Notes: generated by a model from the sequence alone, not told the origin. Counted from the stretch's first letter, positions 8,738 through 17,994 are shown. The stretch is 37,244 nucleotides of DNA from an uncultured Lachnospiraceae bacterium (GCA_934330725.1 CAKRGM010000024.1:1-37244), one strand, 5' to 3'. A program made the numbers and translations.

Positions 8738-10012
8738 TTATTTTTCCTGCAACGTATAAATTGATTTACTCCTGTTAAAGATATATGCCACCGAGCATAC
8801 TACAATAAAATATGGTGTATATTCAAATCCAAATACTTCAGCTCCAATAAATACCGGCGCCAGCAGCGTATTTGTCGCACTGCCAAACACTGCTGCATAT
8901 CCGAGTGCAGATACTAATGCCACAGGCAGGCCAAGGATATTTCCAAGTACTATTCCAAGACTTGCACCTATTGAAAACAATGGAGTAACCTCGCCTCCCT
9001 GATATCCGGCCGCCAGTGTAAGTATTGTAAGCACAAACTTTAATATCCAGTCATATGCATATATATTTTCTCCGTTAAAGCTTTCGCTTATAAGATTTGT
9101 TCCGAGTCCACAGTATCTGCCACAGTGCAGTACCAGCAATACTACACTTAAAATTATTCCGATTATAAGGATTTTCTTCACCGGATTACTGAAAACTTTT
9201 CCAAGTTGTTCCTTGGCAAGCTTAAGTATCCATGCAAATGCACCGCCAACGACTCCAAAAATAAGTCCTGCCAGTGCAAGTTTTCCCCAGAATGCTGCAT
9301 TTACATCAATGTTATCAACAATTTTGCTTAAATTTACTGTGAATTTCTCAAGACCACACAATTCTGATGTCAGAAATGCAGTTACTGATGCTGTAGCTGC
9401 CGGCACAAATGCTTTTAGCTTAAGTTCTCCTACCGTAAGCACCTCAAGCGCAAAAAACAGTGCTGCCACAGGCGTATGAAACAACCCTGAAAATCCTGCT
9501 GCCATACCTGTAACTACAAATATTTTTCTTATCTGTTCTCTTTCCTTTATTACATTATGTATCTCTTCATGCGTTGAAGGGTTATGCCTTATAAATATTT
9601 TTCCAACTACATTTTTATCAAGACAGTTTGCAACTCCTGCTCCAAGCTGTACGGCAACGCCCTCTCTTCCTGCACTTCCCCCGAAAAGGTGTGTTATCCA
9701 TGTGCTTACCATTGCAAATGGTATAAGCCTTGGAGGAATTGTATCACGTCTGCCCTGTCCTGCTTCAAATACCAGGCTCATTCCCTTTATGCTTTCCCCG
9801 CCAAAGTTTTTATAGCACAACACAATAAGAACGCCCGCCGGTGCAAGAAATGGCAGCAGATATAAAACATTTTCCTGTCTGAAGCCGGTTATGGCAATCA
9901 GTACCCTTCCAAATAATGCATCAACCGCCCCTGTAATCACACCAATCACAGCTCCTGCCAGTATAAAAAATACCAGGTCAGCATACTCTACTATTATCTT
10001 ATATTTCTTCAC
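8738..10012 (-). CDS. CLC-family transporter, probable fluoride/proton antiporter (CLC-F type)
   Basis: A polytopic membrane protein of the CLC anion channel/antiporter family, 424 residues, with about ten hydrophobic segments. The gating glutamate is Glu117 in GGSAGREGVAVQ, and the late motif GYQGGEVTPLFSIGASLG is present. In chloride-type CLCs the selectivity filter begins GSGIP; here the equivalent stretch reads KGMSLVFE, with Met78 in place of the serine. From memory, the fluoride exporter of Enterococcus casseliflavus has the same arrangement (Met79, Glu118). I therefore infer export of fluoride rather than chloride. The start is a GTG with AGGAGG 7 bases upstream; TATAAT at 10033-10038 may be the -10 box, with a weak -35. 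I see no fluoride riboswitch in the leader. add follows by 5 bases. Confidence 0.85.
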   Translation of the reverse strand: MKKYKIIVEYADLVFFILAGAVIGVITGAVDALFGRVLIAITGFRQENVLYLLPFLAPAGVLIVLCYKNFGGESIKGMSLVFEAGQGRRDTIPPRLIPFAMVSTWITHLFGGSAGREGVAVQLGAGVANCLDKNVVGKIFIRHNPSTHEEIHNVIKEREQIRKIFVVTGMAAGFSGLFHTPVAALFFALEVLTVGELKLKAFVPAATASVTAFLTSELCGLEKFTVNLSKIVDNIDVNAAFWGKLALAGLIFGVVGGAFAWILKLAKEQLGKVFSNPVKKILIIGIILSVVLLVLHCGRYCGLGTNLISESFNGENIYAYDWILKFVLTILTLAAGYQGGEVTPLFSIGASLGIVLGNILGLPVALVSALGYAAVFGSATNTLLAPVFIGAEVFGFEYTPYFIVVCSVAYIFNRSKSIYTLQEK

Positions 10013-10121
10013 ATTTAAACCTCCTCGTATACATTATATTTTCATAGGTAATTGCTACACTCATAAATTATTCAATACAGTTGTGCAGAATTAATAAATT
10101 GTTAATTTTGCATAACGCAAA

Positions 10122-10161
10122 ACAAGCCAGCGTTTATATATTACACAAAACACCGGCTTGT
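10122..10161 (-). terminator. Intrinsic terminator of the ftsE-ftsX-M23-ctp operon
   Basis: Arms at 10122-10135 and 10148-10161 form a 14-bp stem in the minus-strand RNA, two of the pairs being G-U wobbles. The wobbles only pair in the minus-strand transcript, which fixes the direction. A short T run follows. The hairpin begins 8 bases after the S41 protease stop codon. Confidence 0.75.
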
Positions 10162-10169
10162 CTTTATAT

Positions 10170-11570
10170 TTATTTTGCCATTTCCTGATTTAAATAATCT
10201 ATTGCAGCATCCATCTGTGTATCTGTCTGTGAATCTTCCGGCATGTCTACAACCATATCAGGAGTTACGCCTTTTCCATGTATATCCTGTCCCTTTGGTG
10301 TAAAATATTTTGCAATTGTATATTTTACTGCACTTCCATCTGATAAAGGACGTACTGTCTGGACAATTCCTTTACCAAATGTCTGAGTTCCGATAATTTT
10401 TCCAACGCCGTAATCCTGCACTGCACCCGCAAATATTTCTGATGCACTTGCACTGTTTCCATTAACCAGAACTGCCATCGGCATATCAAGTTCATCAGGA
10501 TTAGAACCTTTATACTCTGTTTTATTACCTTTTTTATCCTGTGTATACATGATAAGTCCGTCAGGAAGTATTTCATCAAGCATACTGACTACTGTGTCAA
10601 GCATTCCGCCCGGATTATTCCTGATATCTACAACAAGGCTTTTCATTCCCCTGCTTTTTAAGTCATTAAGTGCATCCATAAACTGATTCTTTGTTACATC
10701 ATCAAACTGCACTACACGAATATAACCAATATTGTTATCCTTCATTTCATATTTGACTGTCTTTGCCTCTATCTCGTCTCTTGTAACAGTTACAGTAGCA
10801 GTATTTCCATCTCTTACATATTCAAGTGAAACCGTTGTACCTTTTTCACCCTTGATAAGTGCAACTGCAGGTGTAAGGTCCATATCCTTAATGTCTTTTC
10901 CGTCAACCTTTGTTATGCTGTCACCAGCTTTAAGACCTGCCTTTTCCGCAGGTGAATCCTCATAAATCTCAGTAAGACGTATCGAACCGTCTTCATTCTT
11001 TTCGCATACAGCGCCTATTCCTGAAAACTTACCTGTTGTACTTTCTGTAAGCTGTTTATATTCTTCAGGAGTATAATAAACTGTATATTTATCACCATAT
11101 GCATTAAGATATGCCTTGAAAATATCGCTGGCAGCCTTATCTTCATCTACGTCATCAAAATAAAATTCACTGTCAAGAAGTGAGTTAATGGCATTAAGCT
11201 TTTCTTCAACCTTGCTTCCCATACCACTTGAACCACTTGTTGATACATCCTGGACATATACTTTGCCTTCTGTTCCAAGGTGAAGATATCCCTGACGCTG
11301 TAAAACTCCCATGACCAGAAGTACTATCAGAACAGACGACAATACTCCCGATGTAATTCCTGTTATAAGCCCTCTTCTGAAACCATTTTTTCTTTTCTTA
11401 TTTTTCTTTGTACTTTTAACATCATTATTATTATCCGGAGAATAGTAGTTTGTATTATACGAACCACCCTGATGGCCATACTCCTTATTCATCTGTTTGG
11501 TATTATTCAACTGTTCATTATTATTCAGCTGTTCCGTCTTGTCCTGATTATTATTCTGGTCTTCACTCAT
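10170..11570 (-). CDS. C-terminal processing peptidase, S41 family (CtpA/Prc-like), membrane anchored
   Basis: A serine protease that cleaves exported proteins near their C-termini. It starts with about 60 residues of Asn/Gln-rich, probably disordered cytoplasmic tail and a basic stop (KKNKKRKNGFRRG), then one membrane helix at about 69-90 that puts the rest outside. A PDZ domain covers about 180-265 (SPAEKAGLKAGDSI). The S41 core carries Ser375 in GNSASASE and Lys400 in TFGKG; their spacing of 25 equals that of the Ser/Lys dyad in known family members. The ATG has AGAGGA about 9 bases upstream. It lies 19 bases after the M23 peptidase gene. Proteases of this type trim cell-wall hydrolases in other bacteria, so the neighbouring peptidase is a plausible target. 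Confidence 0.93.
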   Translation of the reverse strand: MSEDQNNNQDKTEQLNNNEQLNNTKQMNKEYGHQGGSYNTNYYSPDNNNDVKSTKKNKKRKNGFRRGLITGITSGVLSSVLIVLLVMGVLQRQGYLHLGTEGKVYVQDVSTSGSSGMGSKVEEKLNAINSLLDSEFYFDDVDEDKAASDIFKAYLNAYGDKYTVYYTPEEYKQLTESTTGKFSGIGAVCEKNEDGSIRLTEIYEDSPAEKAGLKAGDSITKVDGKDIKDMDLTPAVALIKGEKGTTVSLEYVRDGNTATVTVTRDEIEAKTVKYEMKDNNIGYIRVVQFDDVTKNQFMDALNDLKSRGMKSLVVDIRNNPGGMLDTVVSMLDEILPDGLIMYTQDKKGNKTEYKGSNPDELDMPMAVLVNGNSASASEIFAGAVQDYGVGKIIGTQTFGKGIVQTVRPLSDGSAVKYTIAKYFTPKGQDIHGKGVTPDMVVDMPEDSQTDTQMDAAIDYLNQEMAK

Positions 11571-11589
11571 TCTGCTTAAATCCTCTTTT

Positions 11590-12900
11590 CTACTTCAAAT
11601 ATCCCCACGGATTAACATATGCACCATCTTTTCTTACTCCAAAATGTAAATGTACACCTGTTGAACTTCCTGTAGTTCCCATTCTTGCAATCTGCTGTCC
11701 TTTCTTTACTGTCTGTCCTACAGAAACACCTAAAGATGAACAATGCATGTAAACTGTATATATACCATTTCCATGGTATATTGTTATCCAGTTACCTGCT
11801 GAAACACTATAACTTGAAATTACAACTTCTCCATCTGCTGCCGCATAAATAGGATCTCCTGCAACACCCGGTGATGAAGCACCTATATCTATACCCTGAT
11901 GTGGTTTGCCTCTGTCCTGTGTATCGCCCCAGTCTGATGTAATACGTGTCGAATTTGTAGGCCATGCAAATACTCCACCATTATATTTAATATCTCCTAT
12001 TGAAGAACCCCCACTGCTGCTTCCCGAATTACTGCTGCTGCTTCCTGACGAATTATTTTTATTATCCTGCTGCGCTTTTTTAGCTTCCTCTGCTTTCCTT
12101 GCTTCTTCGGCTTTTCTTCGCTCTTCTTCTTCACGTTTTACCTGAGCCTCCATATTGGCAATCTCCTGCTCCTGTGCTGCAAGATCGGCATATAGTGCCG
12201 TACTCTTGTTCTCGGCATTACCTTTCTGTGCATTAAGCTGCTCAAGTTCTTTTTGTTTTGTTTCCTGAACTATATCCAGTGACGACTTCTGTGCTTCAAG
12301 AGACTTCTTCATCGTTTCCATCTGCGCATAGTCATTTTCAAGCTGCTGCTTTGTATCAGCAATATACTTTATGGTCTCTTCATACTTCTGAAGCATCTGC
12401 CTGTCATATTCTGAAATCTTAGTAATATATTCAGCTTTATTGAGCATGTCACCCATATTTGCAGAATCAAGCAAAATTTCCATATAATTCGCATTACTGT
12501 GTTCATACATAAATCTTATACGAAGCTTCATTGAATCATACTGGGATAATTTTTCTTCTTCTGATTTTGCAAGATTCGCCTGAGCATCATTAATTTCATT
12601 CTGTTTTGCATTAATCTGCGTATTTAACGTTGAAAGTGACGTATCAATCTCTGTAATTTTACCATCCAGCTGCTGAATATATGATTGAGTATTCGATGCT
12701 TTCTTCTGTAGTTCATCTATTTCGTTTTTAGTCTTTTGTATCTGCTCCTGAATATCATCTTTCTTATCTTTTGCATCGTTCAGATCCGACTTTGAATCAC
12801 CAAGCACAACAACATCTTTAGTTATTATTGAAGATACTGGTAAAACCAAAGCAATGATAAGAACGAATGAAATAATCTTTTTTAAAAATACATTTTTCAA
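11590..12900 (-). CDS. Secreted coiled-coil M23 peptidase (EnvC/CwlO/PcsB-like role, FtsX partner)
   Basis: A peptidoglycan hydrolase or hydrolase activator with three parts: a signal peptide (MKNVFLKKIISFVLIIALVL), a long coiled coil of some 230 residues rich in Gln, Glu and Lys, a Ser/Gly/Asn linker, and a C-terminal LytM/M23 domain. Zinc ligands are the His and Asp of HQGIDIG and the last His of HLHFGV. The start matters: the frame is open to an ATG at 12963, which has no ribosome site and would put 21 residues before the signal peptide. A TTG at 12900 has AAAGGAG about 11 bases upstream and gives a textbook signal peptide, so I prefer it (436 residues). The position directly after ftsE and ftsX matches the known FtsEX partner arrangement, in which FtsX controls a coiled-coil wall hydrolase. 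Confidence 0.92.
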   Translation of the reverse strand: MKNVFLKKIISFVLIIALVLPVSSIITKDVVVLGDSKSDLNDAKDKKDDIQEQIQKTKNEIDELQKKASNTQSYIQQLDGKITEIDTSLSTLNTQINAKQNEINDAQANLAKSEEEKLSQYDSMKLRIRFMYEHSNANYMEILLDSANMGDMLNKAEYITKISEYDRQMLQKYEETIKYIADTKQQLENDYAQMETMKKSLEAQKSSLDIVQETKQKELEQLNAQKGNAENKSTALYADLAAQEQEIANMEAQVKREEEERRKAEEARKAEEAKKAQQDNKNNSSGSSSSNSGSSSGGSSIGDIKYNGGVFAWPTNSTRITSDWGDTQDRGKPHQGIDIGASSPGVAGDPIYAAADGEVVISSYSVSAGNWITIYHGNGIYTVYMHCSSLGVSVGQTVKKGQQIARMGTTGSSTGVHLHFGVRKDGAYVNPWGYLK

Positions 12901-13010
12901 TCTTATCGCGGCTCCTTTCAAGTACCCATTGGCTAATATAGCCGCCGCAAACTGCTCATTCATGTACAGATTTGCGACAGCTATACCTGTGAAATAGATA
13001 TTTACATATT

Positions 13011-13919
13011 TTATACGTTAGCGTGTTTACGAACAGCAAAGAAGCTTCCTAATAAACCAATTCCAATACCCAGTATTACTGCAACAGGTGTCAACACATT
13101 AAATACCTGTGATGCAGGCAAAAATGCGAGAATATTATTTAACACATTGAACTTGCCAATTACATACTCAACAACATTAAAGTATATGTACCTCAATATA
13201 ACAAGCGGTATTATTGACCCAAGAAGTCCAATAGTAATACCTTCAACAAAGAACGGCGCATTAACAAATGCATCTGTAGCACCAATAAATTTCATAATTG
13301 AAATTTCTTCTTTACGAACAGTAATACCTATAACAATTGTATTCGTTATAAGGAATATTGATACTGCAAGAAGTATTATAATAATTGCAATTGATACATA
13401 TCCAACAAGTTTTGCAGCACTTGAAAGACTGCTGGCCATTGCTTCTGATCTGTTAACCTGTCTTACACCATCAAGATTCTCCAGGTATGTAACCAGTGTA
13501 GACTGCATTCCCGCATCATTAAGGTAAACCTCATATGATGCTGAATTAGCAAGTGGGTTATCATCTTTAAATCCCTCTGCAAGTTCCGGATAATCTTTAA
13601 AATATTCTCCCTTGAAGTTTTCCCATGCCTCCTCAGCTGAAGTATAATGTATACTTGATACTTCCACACGGCTGCTTATCTCATCTCCAAGCTTTTTAAT
13701 ATCCTCATCAGACAACCCTTCATTAAAGAATACCGTTACACACACTTCATTTTCAGCCTTTTTAACCATATACTGAAAATTTGTTACTATTGAATAAAAT
13801 ACACCAAACAAGAATATGCAGGCTGCTATTGTCGCAATTGACGCCAGTGAAAACAGTCTGTTTCTGTAAATATTCTTGAAACCCTGTTTTAAATGATAAA
13901 AAATTGATCTAATCTTCAT
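13011..13919 (-). CDS. ftsX: Cell division ABC transporter permease FtsX
   Basis: Membrane subunit of the FtsEX complex, which uses ATP hydrolysis in the cytoplasm to activate wall hydrolases outside. There is one helix near the N-terminus (about 25-48), an extracellular domain of about 115 residues, and three helices in the C-terminal half, the FtsX topology. The C-terminal MacB/FtsX-type core contains the ITVRKEEISIMKFIGATDAF segment typical of the family. The frame is open to a GTG at 13931, but the ATG at 13919 has GGGTGG 8 bases upstream and gives 302 residues. It overlaps the end of ftsE by 11 bases, showing tight coupling. Confidence 0.95.
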   Translation of the reverse strand: MKIRSIFYHLKQGFKNIYRNRLFSLASIATIAACIFLFGVFYSIVTNFQYMVKKAENEVCVTVFFNEGLSDEDIKKLGDEISSRVEVSSIHYTSAEEAWENFKGEYFKDYPELAEGFKDDNPLANSASYEVYLNDAGMQSTLVTYLENLDGVRQVNRSEAMASSLSSAAKLVGYVSIAIIIILLAVSIFLITNTIVIGITVRKEEISIMKFIGATDAFVNAPFFVEGITIGLLGSIIPLVILRYIYFNVVEYVIGKFNVLNNILAFLPASQVFNVLTPVAVILGIGIGLLGSFFAVRKHANV

Positions 13920-14595
13920 AGAAATATCCACCCTTTTCCAAATCGCTGATTATCTTTCCTTCGCTCATTGTTATTGTTCTCTTCTTCATCTGCTGAACAA
14001 TATCCATATTATGAGTAACAACAAGCACAGTTGTTCCCTGCTTGTTTGCCTGGTTAAGAATCTTCATGATCTCAGCTGAATTACCAGGGTCAAGATTACC
14101 TGTAGGCTCATCACACAGCAAAATAGCCGGCTTATTGACCAGCGCTCTTGCAATGGCAACCCTTTGCTGTTCACCACCAGATAATTCATTTGGAAATGCT
14201 TTATATTTGTCCAATAGACCAACCATTGAAAGCATTGCAAGCACTCGGCTCTTTATCTTTTTTGATGGTGCTTCTACTACTTTCTGTGCAAAAGCAATAT
14301 TTTCATAAACATTTCTGTCTTCAAGAAGACGGAAATCCTGGAATACTACTCCTATATCTCTTCTTAAATACGGAAGCTTCTTTCTTGTTATTTTATTTAA
14401 ATATCTTTTATTAACATATATTTTACCCGACGTTGGATCAAGTTCCTTAAGCAGAAGCTTAATAAGTGTCGACTTACCTGAACCACTCTTACCTACGACG
14501 AATACAAACTCACCTTTCTGAATATGTAAGTTTACCCCGTTTAATGCGGGAACCCCTGACGTATATGTTTTCGTGACATCTTCTAAGATTATCAT
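13909..14595 (-). CDS. ftsE: Cell division ABC transporter ATP-binding protein FtsE
   Basis: The cytoplasmic ATPase of FtsEX. Walker A is GKSGSGKST (about 35-43), the Q-loop sits in VFQDFRLL, the signature is LSGGEQQRVAIARAL, and Walker B is ILLCDEPTGNLDP; the switch His is in VVTHNMD. 228 residues is the standard length, and VFQDFRLLEDRNVYEN is characteristic of FtsE rather than other LolD/MacB-like ATPases. GGAGGA lies 8 bases before the ATG. It starts 15 bases after the CdaR-type regulator gene and overlaps ftsX. Confidence 0.96.
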   Translation of the reverse strand: MIILEDVTKTYTSGVPALNGVNLHIQKGEFVFVVGKSGSGKSTLIKLLLKELDPTSGKIYVNKRYLNKITRKKLPYLRRDIGVVFQDFRLLEDRNVYENIAFAQKVVEAPSKKIKSRVLAMLSMVGLLDKYKAFPNELSGGEQQRVAIARALVNKPAILLCDEPTGNLDPGNSAEIMKILNQANKQGTTVLVVTHNMDIVQQMKKRTITMSEGKIISDLEKGGYFYED

Positions 14596-14610
14596 CGATA
14601 AAATCCTCCA

Positions 14611-15702
14611 CTAGTATATATCTTTTCTTTCCATATATTTCATATATTTCACAACCATTAATGCAATCTTAAATGTAATTGCATCATCGAATATCCTCAA
14701 ATCCAGACCCGTACTCTTTTGAAGCTTGTCCAGCCTGTAAACAAGAGTATTCCTATGAATATATAACTGTCTTGATGTTTCAGAAACATTAAGATTATTC
14801 TCAAAAAACTTGTTAATCGTAGACAGTGTTTCATCATCGAAATCATCCGGAGATTTTCCACCAAAAATTTCTTTGATAAACATCTGGCAAAGTGGTATAG
14901 GCAGCTGATAGATAAGTCTTCCTATCCCAAGTCGGTTATAAGCAACCACGTTTTTATCGCTATAGAATATCTTTCCAACATCAAGTGCCATCTTGGCCTC
15001 TTTATATGATCTGGATACTTCCCTTATATCATTAACAATCGTTCCATATGCGACATGGGCAGCACTCATTGCCTCTGTATTAAGCATGTCAATAATAACC
15101 TCTGCCGTTCTGTCGAGTTCATCATAAGTCTCTGTTCCCTTAACTTCCTTCACAAGGATTATACTTTTTTCATCGACTGCTGTGATGAAATCACTGACTT
15201 TCCCTGCAAAAAGAGTGCGGACTGTCTCTAAAGCATTGGTGTCCTTCTCATGCTTTGTCTCAATTATATAAACAACTCTCTTAACATCTGTATCAATATG
15301 AAGCTTCTCTGCTCTTGTATACATATCAACACGCAGGAGATTATCCAACAAAAGGTTCTTGATAAAATTATCTTTATCAAACCTCTCCTTATAAGCAACT
15401 AAAAGATTTTCAATTTGAAATGCTGCTAACTTGCCAAGCATATATACATCATCAGTAGTTCCCTTGGCAAGCAGTATATATTCTAAATTCTGGTCATCGA
15501 TTACTTTAAAAAACTGAAATCCATTGACTACCTGGCTCTCTGCCGGTGAGTCTATAAATGTGATTGCTTCAGCAATACACTCTGATGCATCATCAAAAGT
15601 CTTTGCTGCAATCTTTCCATCAGCATCAATTACACATAAATCGATACGTGAAATAGCCTTTAATCCATCAAGTGTTGTTTGTAAAATCTGATTTGATATC
15701 AT
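14611..15702 (-). CDS. CdaR/PucR-type transcriptional regulator
   Basis: A 363-residue DNA-binding regulator. The C-terminal helix-turn-helix is of the PucR type: LNVSETSRQLYIHRNTLVYRL about 310-330, including the diagnostic HRNTL. The middle is a degenerate GGDEF-like domain, as in the sugar-diacid regulator family (CdaR), and the N-terminal portion starts with a CdaR-like sensor segment (LDGLKAISRIDLCVID). The ligand is unknown. AAGGAAG lies 6 bases before the ATG. It sits directly upstream of ftsE (15 bases) and downstream of a sugar-ABC ATPase gene that has its own terminator, so it is probably the first gene of the ftsEX unit. It might regulate either the neighbouring ATPase gene or its own operon. 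Confidence 0.88.
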   Translation of the reverse strand: MISNQILQTTLDGLKAISRIDLCVIDADGKIAAKTFDDASECIAEAITFIDSPAESQVVNGFQFFKVIDDQNLEYILLAKGTTDDVYMLGKLAAFQIENLLVAYKERFDKDNFIKNLLLDNLLRVDMYTRAEKLHIDTDVKRVVYIIETKHEKDTNALETVRTLFAGKVSDFITAVDEKSIILVKEVKGTETYDELDRTAEVIIDMLNTEAMSAAHVAYGTIVNDIREVSRSYKEAKMALDVGKIFYSDKNVVAYNRLGIGRLIYQLPIPLCQMFIKEIFGGKSPDDFDDETLSTINKFFENNLNVSETSRQLYIHRNTLVYRLDKLQKSTGLDLRIFDDAITFKIALMVVKYMKYMERKDIY

Positions 15703-15768
15703 TACGAACTTCCTTTCTAATAGTTTAAGCTCTCGTTACATTGTAATGCAAAACGACGAAAAATAAAA

Positions 15769-15799
15769 GAGGAAATGTATAATTTCTATACATTTCCTC
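15769..15799 (-). terminator. Intrinsic terminator of the msmX-like gene
   Basis: A perfect 13-bp stem (15769-15781 with 15787-15799, GAGGAAATGTATA and its complement) around a 5-base loop. On the minus strand it is followed by TTTTATTTTT. It begins 59 bases after the ATPase stop codon and separates that gene from the CdaR-type regulator. Confidence 0.9.
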
Positions 15800-15858
15800 A
15801 AAAAATAACTATTTTTTACTATGTTCGTGCTATATTTTAACCAATAAATCTACTAAAA

Positions 15859-16974
15859 TTAGTGTGTAATTACCTGTTCTGTCTCTTTATCAAATACGTG
15901 AAGTCTTGCTGTATCCATTGCAAACTTAACTGTATCACCAGGACGGGCTGTTGTACGAGGATTAACCTTTGCTGTACATGTTGAGTCAGCAATATCATAA
16001 TGAAGGTTAACTTCTGAACCAAGTAATTCGTATACCTTAATCTGTGCATCAAATGTAGCATCCTTGTGAGCTGCGATGAATTCTTCATCATCCTTAACAT
16101 CTTCAGGACGAATACCGATAACAACAGTCTTGCCAACATATCCGCCATCAATAAGCTTCTTGCTCTTCTCAGCTGGAAGTGCAATTGTGATATCATCACT
16201 TAACTTAAGATTAACAACTGAACCATTTGATTCAACCTGTGCATCAAGAAGGTTCATCTGAGGAGAACCAATGAATCCGGCAACAAAGATGTTGTCTGGT
16301 GCATTATAAAGGTTCTGTGGAGTATCAACCTGCATGATATCACCATCTTTAAGAACTACGATTCTTGTACCAAGTGTCATAGCCTCTGTCTGATCATGTG
16401 TTACATAGATGATAGTTGCTTTTAATCTCTGATGAAGCTTTGAAATCTCAACACGCATCTGAACTCTTAACTTGGCATCAAGGTTTGAAAGAGGTTCATC
16501 CATAAGGAATACCTTAGGATTACGAACGATTGCACGACCCATGGCAACACGCTGTCTCTGACCACCTGAAAGAGCCTTTGGCTTACGGTCAAGTAAATGT
16601 TCAATATCAAGAATCTTAGCTGCTTCATGAACAGCCTTGTTGATATCTGCCTTAGGTACTTTTCTTAACTTAAGACCAAATGCCATGTTATCAAATACTG
16701 TCATATGTGGATAAAGAGCATAGTTCTGGAATACCATTGCGATATCTCTGTCCTTAGGCTCTACATCATTTACCATTCTGTCGCCAATCCATAATTCACC
16801 ACCGCTGATATCTTCAAGGCCTGCTATCATACGAAGAGTTGTTGACTTACCGCATCCTGAAGGACCAACGAAAATGATGAACTCTTCATCTGCAATTTCA
16901 AGATTAAAATCCTTAACAGCTTCAAAACCGTTTGGATATACTTTACGAATATGTTTAAGTGATACACTTGCCAT
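15859..16974 (-). CDS. Sugar ABC transporter ATP-binding protein (MsmX/UgpC/MalK type)
   Basis: ATPase that energises binding-protein-dependent carbohydrate importers (CUT1 family). Walker A GPSGCGKSTTLRM (about 38-50), signature LSGGQRQRVAMGRAIV, Walker B VFLMDEPLSNLDAKLR, switch His in VTHDQTEAM. The C-terminal third is the TOBE/OB-fold regulatory region of the MalK type (GIRPEDV). No permease or binding-protein gene is near, which matches the Gram-positive habit of using one shared MsmX-type ATPase for several sugar importers encoded elsewhere. AGGAGG lies 10 bases before the ATG. TATAGT about 60 bases upstream may be a -10 box, but the -35 is poor. The exact symbol (msmX, ugpC or other) cannot be decided by sequence alone. 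Confidence 0.93.
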   Translation of the reverse strand: MASVSLKHIRKVYPNGFEAVKDFNLEIADEEFIIFVGPSGCGKSTTLRMIAGLEDISGGELWIGDRMVNDVEPKDRDIAMVFQNYALYPHMTVFDNMAFGLKLRKVPKADINKAVHEAAKILDIEHLLDRKPKALSGGQRQRVAMGRAIVRNPKVFLMDEPLSNLDAKLRVQMRVEISKLHQRLKATIIYVTHDQTEAMTLGTRIVVLKDGDIMQVDTPQNLYNAPDNIFVAGFIGSPQMNLLDAQVESNGSVVNLKLSDDITIALPAEKSKKLIDGGYVGKTVVIGIRPEDVKDDEEFIAAHKDATFDAQIKVYELLGSEVNLHYDIADSTCTAKVNPRTTARPGDTVKFAMDTARLHVFDKETEQVITH

Positions 16975-17124
16975 TATTAAATTTCCTCCTGATTAATTAC
17001 TATCACATTGCTATCGTTTTTTTACGATATTCTTACTATACAATAATTGAAGGATAATTACCATATTGCATTTTACCAAATAATTCTTAATATTTTAGGC
17101 AAATTAACCATATTATTCTCTCAG

Positions 17125-17994
17125 TTATAAATTTTGTACAAAACCTTCTCCCATTACCTCACGAACATCACCAACGATTATAAAAGCCTGTTTATCTATT
17201 TCCAGTATTTTTTGTTGCAGCACCGGAACCTGTTTTTTTGATACAACGCATAAAAGCATACTTCTTTTTTTATCAGAATACACTCCTGTAACATCTATAC
17301 GCGTAAGTCCTCTTTTAACATTTTCAAGTATATACTTACTTATTTTAATATAATCATCTGATATAACCCAGACTGCCCTTGCATTTTTTCTTCCTTCTAT
17401 AAGGCTGTCTGAAACCAGTGTAATTATATATATGGATATTATTGAATATAATCCGCTGTATATTCCATATACAGCTATTCCAAAGGCCACTATTGCTGCA
17501 TCAATCACCTGCATTATTTTCACAACAGTATAATGCTTCACATGTGTGTGTATCAGACTTGCCAGCATATCAGTTCCACCCGTTGTTGCTCCGGATAAAA
17601 GTACAAGTCCGATTCCCGCCCCACATACAGCGCCTCCTGCAGCTGATGCCAGAAAATAATCAGCCTCCCCCAACCCGGCAGATGGCAATACTGCCATAAA
17701 TAAAGTAAGAAAAAACGTACCAGCAATTGTATGCCGTATAAACTTCCTGCCCATTGTTTTATATGCGGCAGCAAACAGCGGAATGTTAAGAACCGTATTT
17801 GTAATCCACAATGGAATACCACCTTCAATATAACCAGAAGTTATTTTTCTTACTATAATCGCTATTCCTGAAAAACCGCCTGTTACCATTCCGGCTGCTC
17901 CATATATTGTCTTATATGCAACTGCCATTAAAAACGCTCCAATAATAAGCATTGCCCATCTTTTTGCGTTATCTTTACTAATTTTTCTGATCAT
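17125..17994 (-). CDS. YitT family membrane protein (DUF161 plus DUF2179)
   Basis: A conserved integral membrane protein of unknown function, common in Firmicutes. The N-terminal 190 residues contain five to six hydrophobic helices with the family's glycine-rich segments (GAAGMVTGGFSGIAIIV near 31-47 and SGATTGGTDMLAS near 133-145). The C-terminal 80 residues form the soluble DUF2179 domain, with RGLTRIDVTGVYSDKKR and the closing VGDVREVMGEGF. 289 residues is the normal length. The ATG has only a weak GGTGA upstream. It is probably a single-gene unit, divergent from the yjfB-like gene; no clear terminator follows. Confidence 0.92.
   Translation of the reverse strand: MIRKISKDNAKRWAMLIIGAFLMAVAYKTIYGAAGMVTGGFSGIAIIVRKITSGYIEGGIPLWITNTVLNIPLFAAAYKTMGRKFIRHTIAGTFFLTLFMAVLPSAGLGEADYFLASAAGGAVCGAGIGLVLLSGATTGGTDMLASLIHTHVKHYTVVKIMQVIDAAIVAFGIAVYGIYSGLYSIISIYIITLVSDSLIEGRKNARAVWVISDDYIKISKYILENVKRGLTRIDVTGVYSDKKRSMLLCVVSKKQVPVLQQKILEIDKQAFIIVGDVREVMGEGFVQNL

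Noticed and set aside
10013..10121. Fluoride riboswitch upstream of the CLC gene
   Set aside because: I looked for the conserved crcB-motif elements such as GATGGNGTTC and the closing TGATGACTCCT and found neither.
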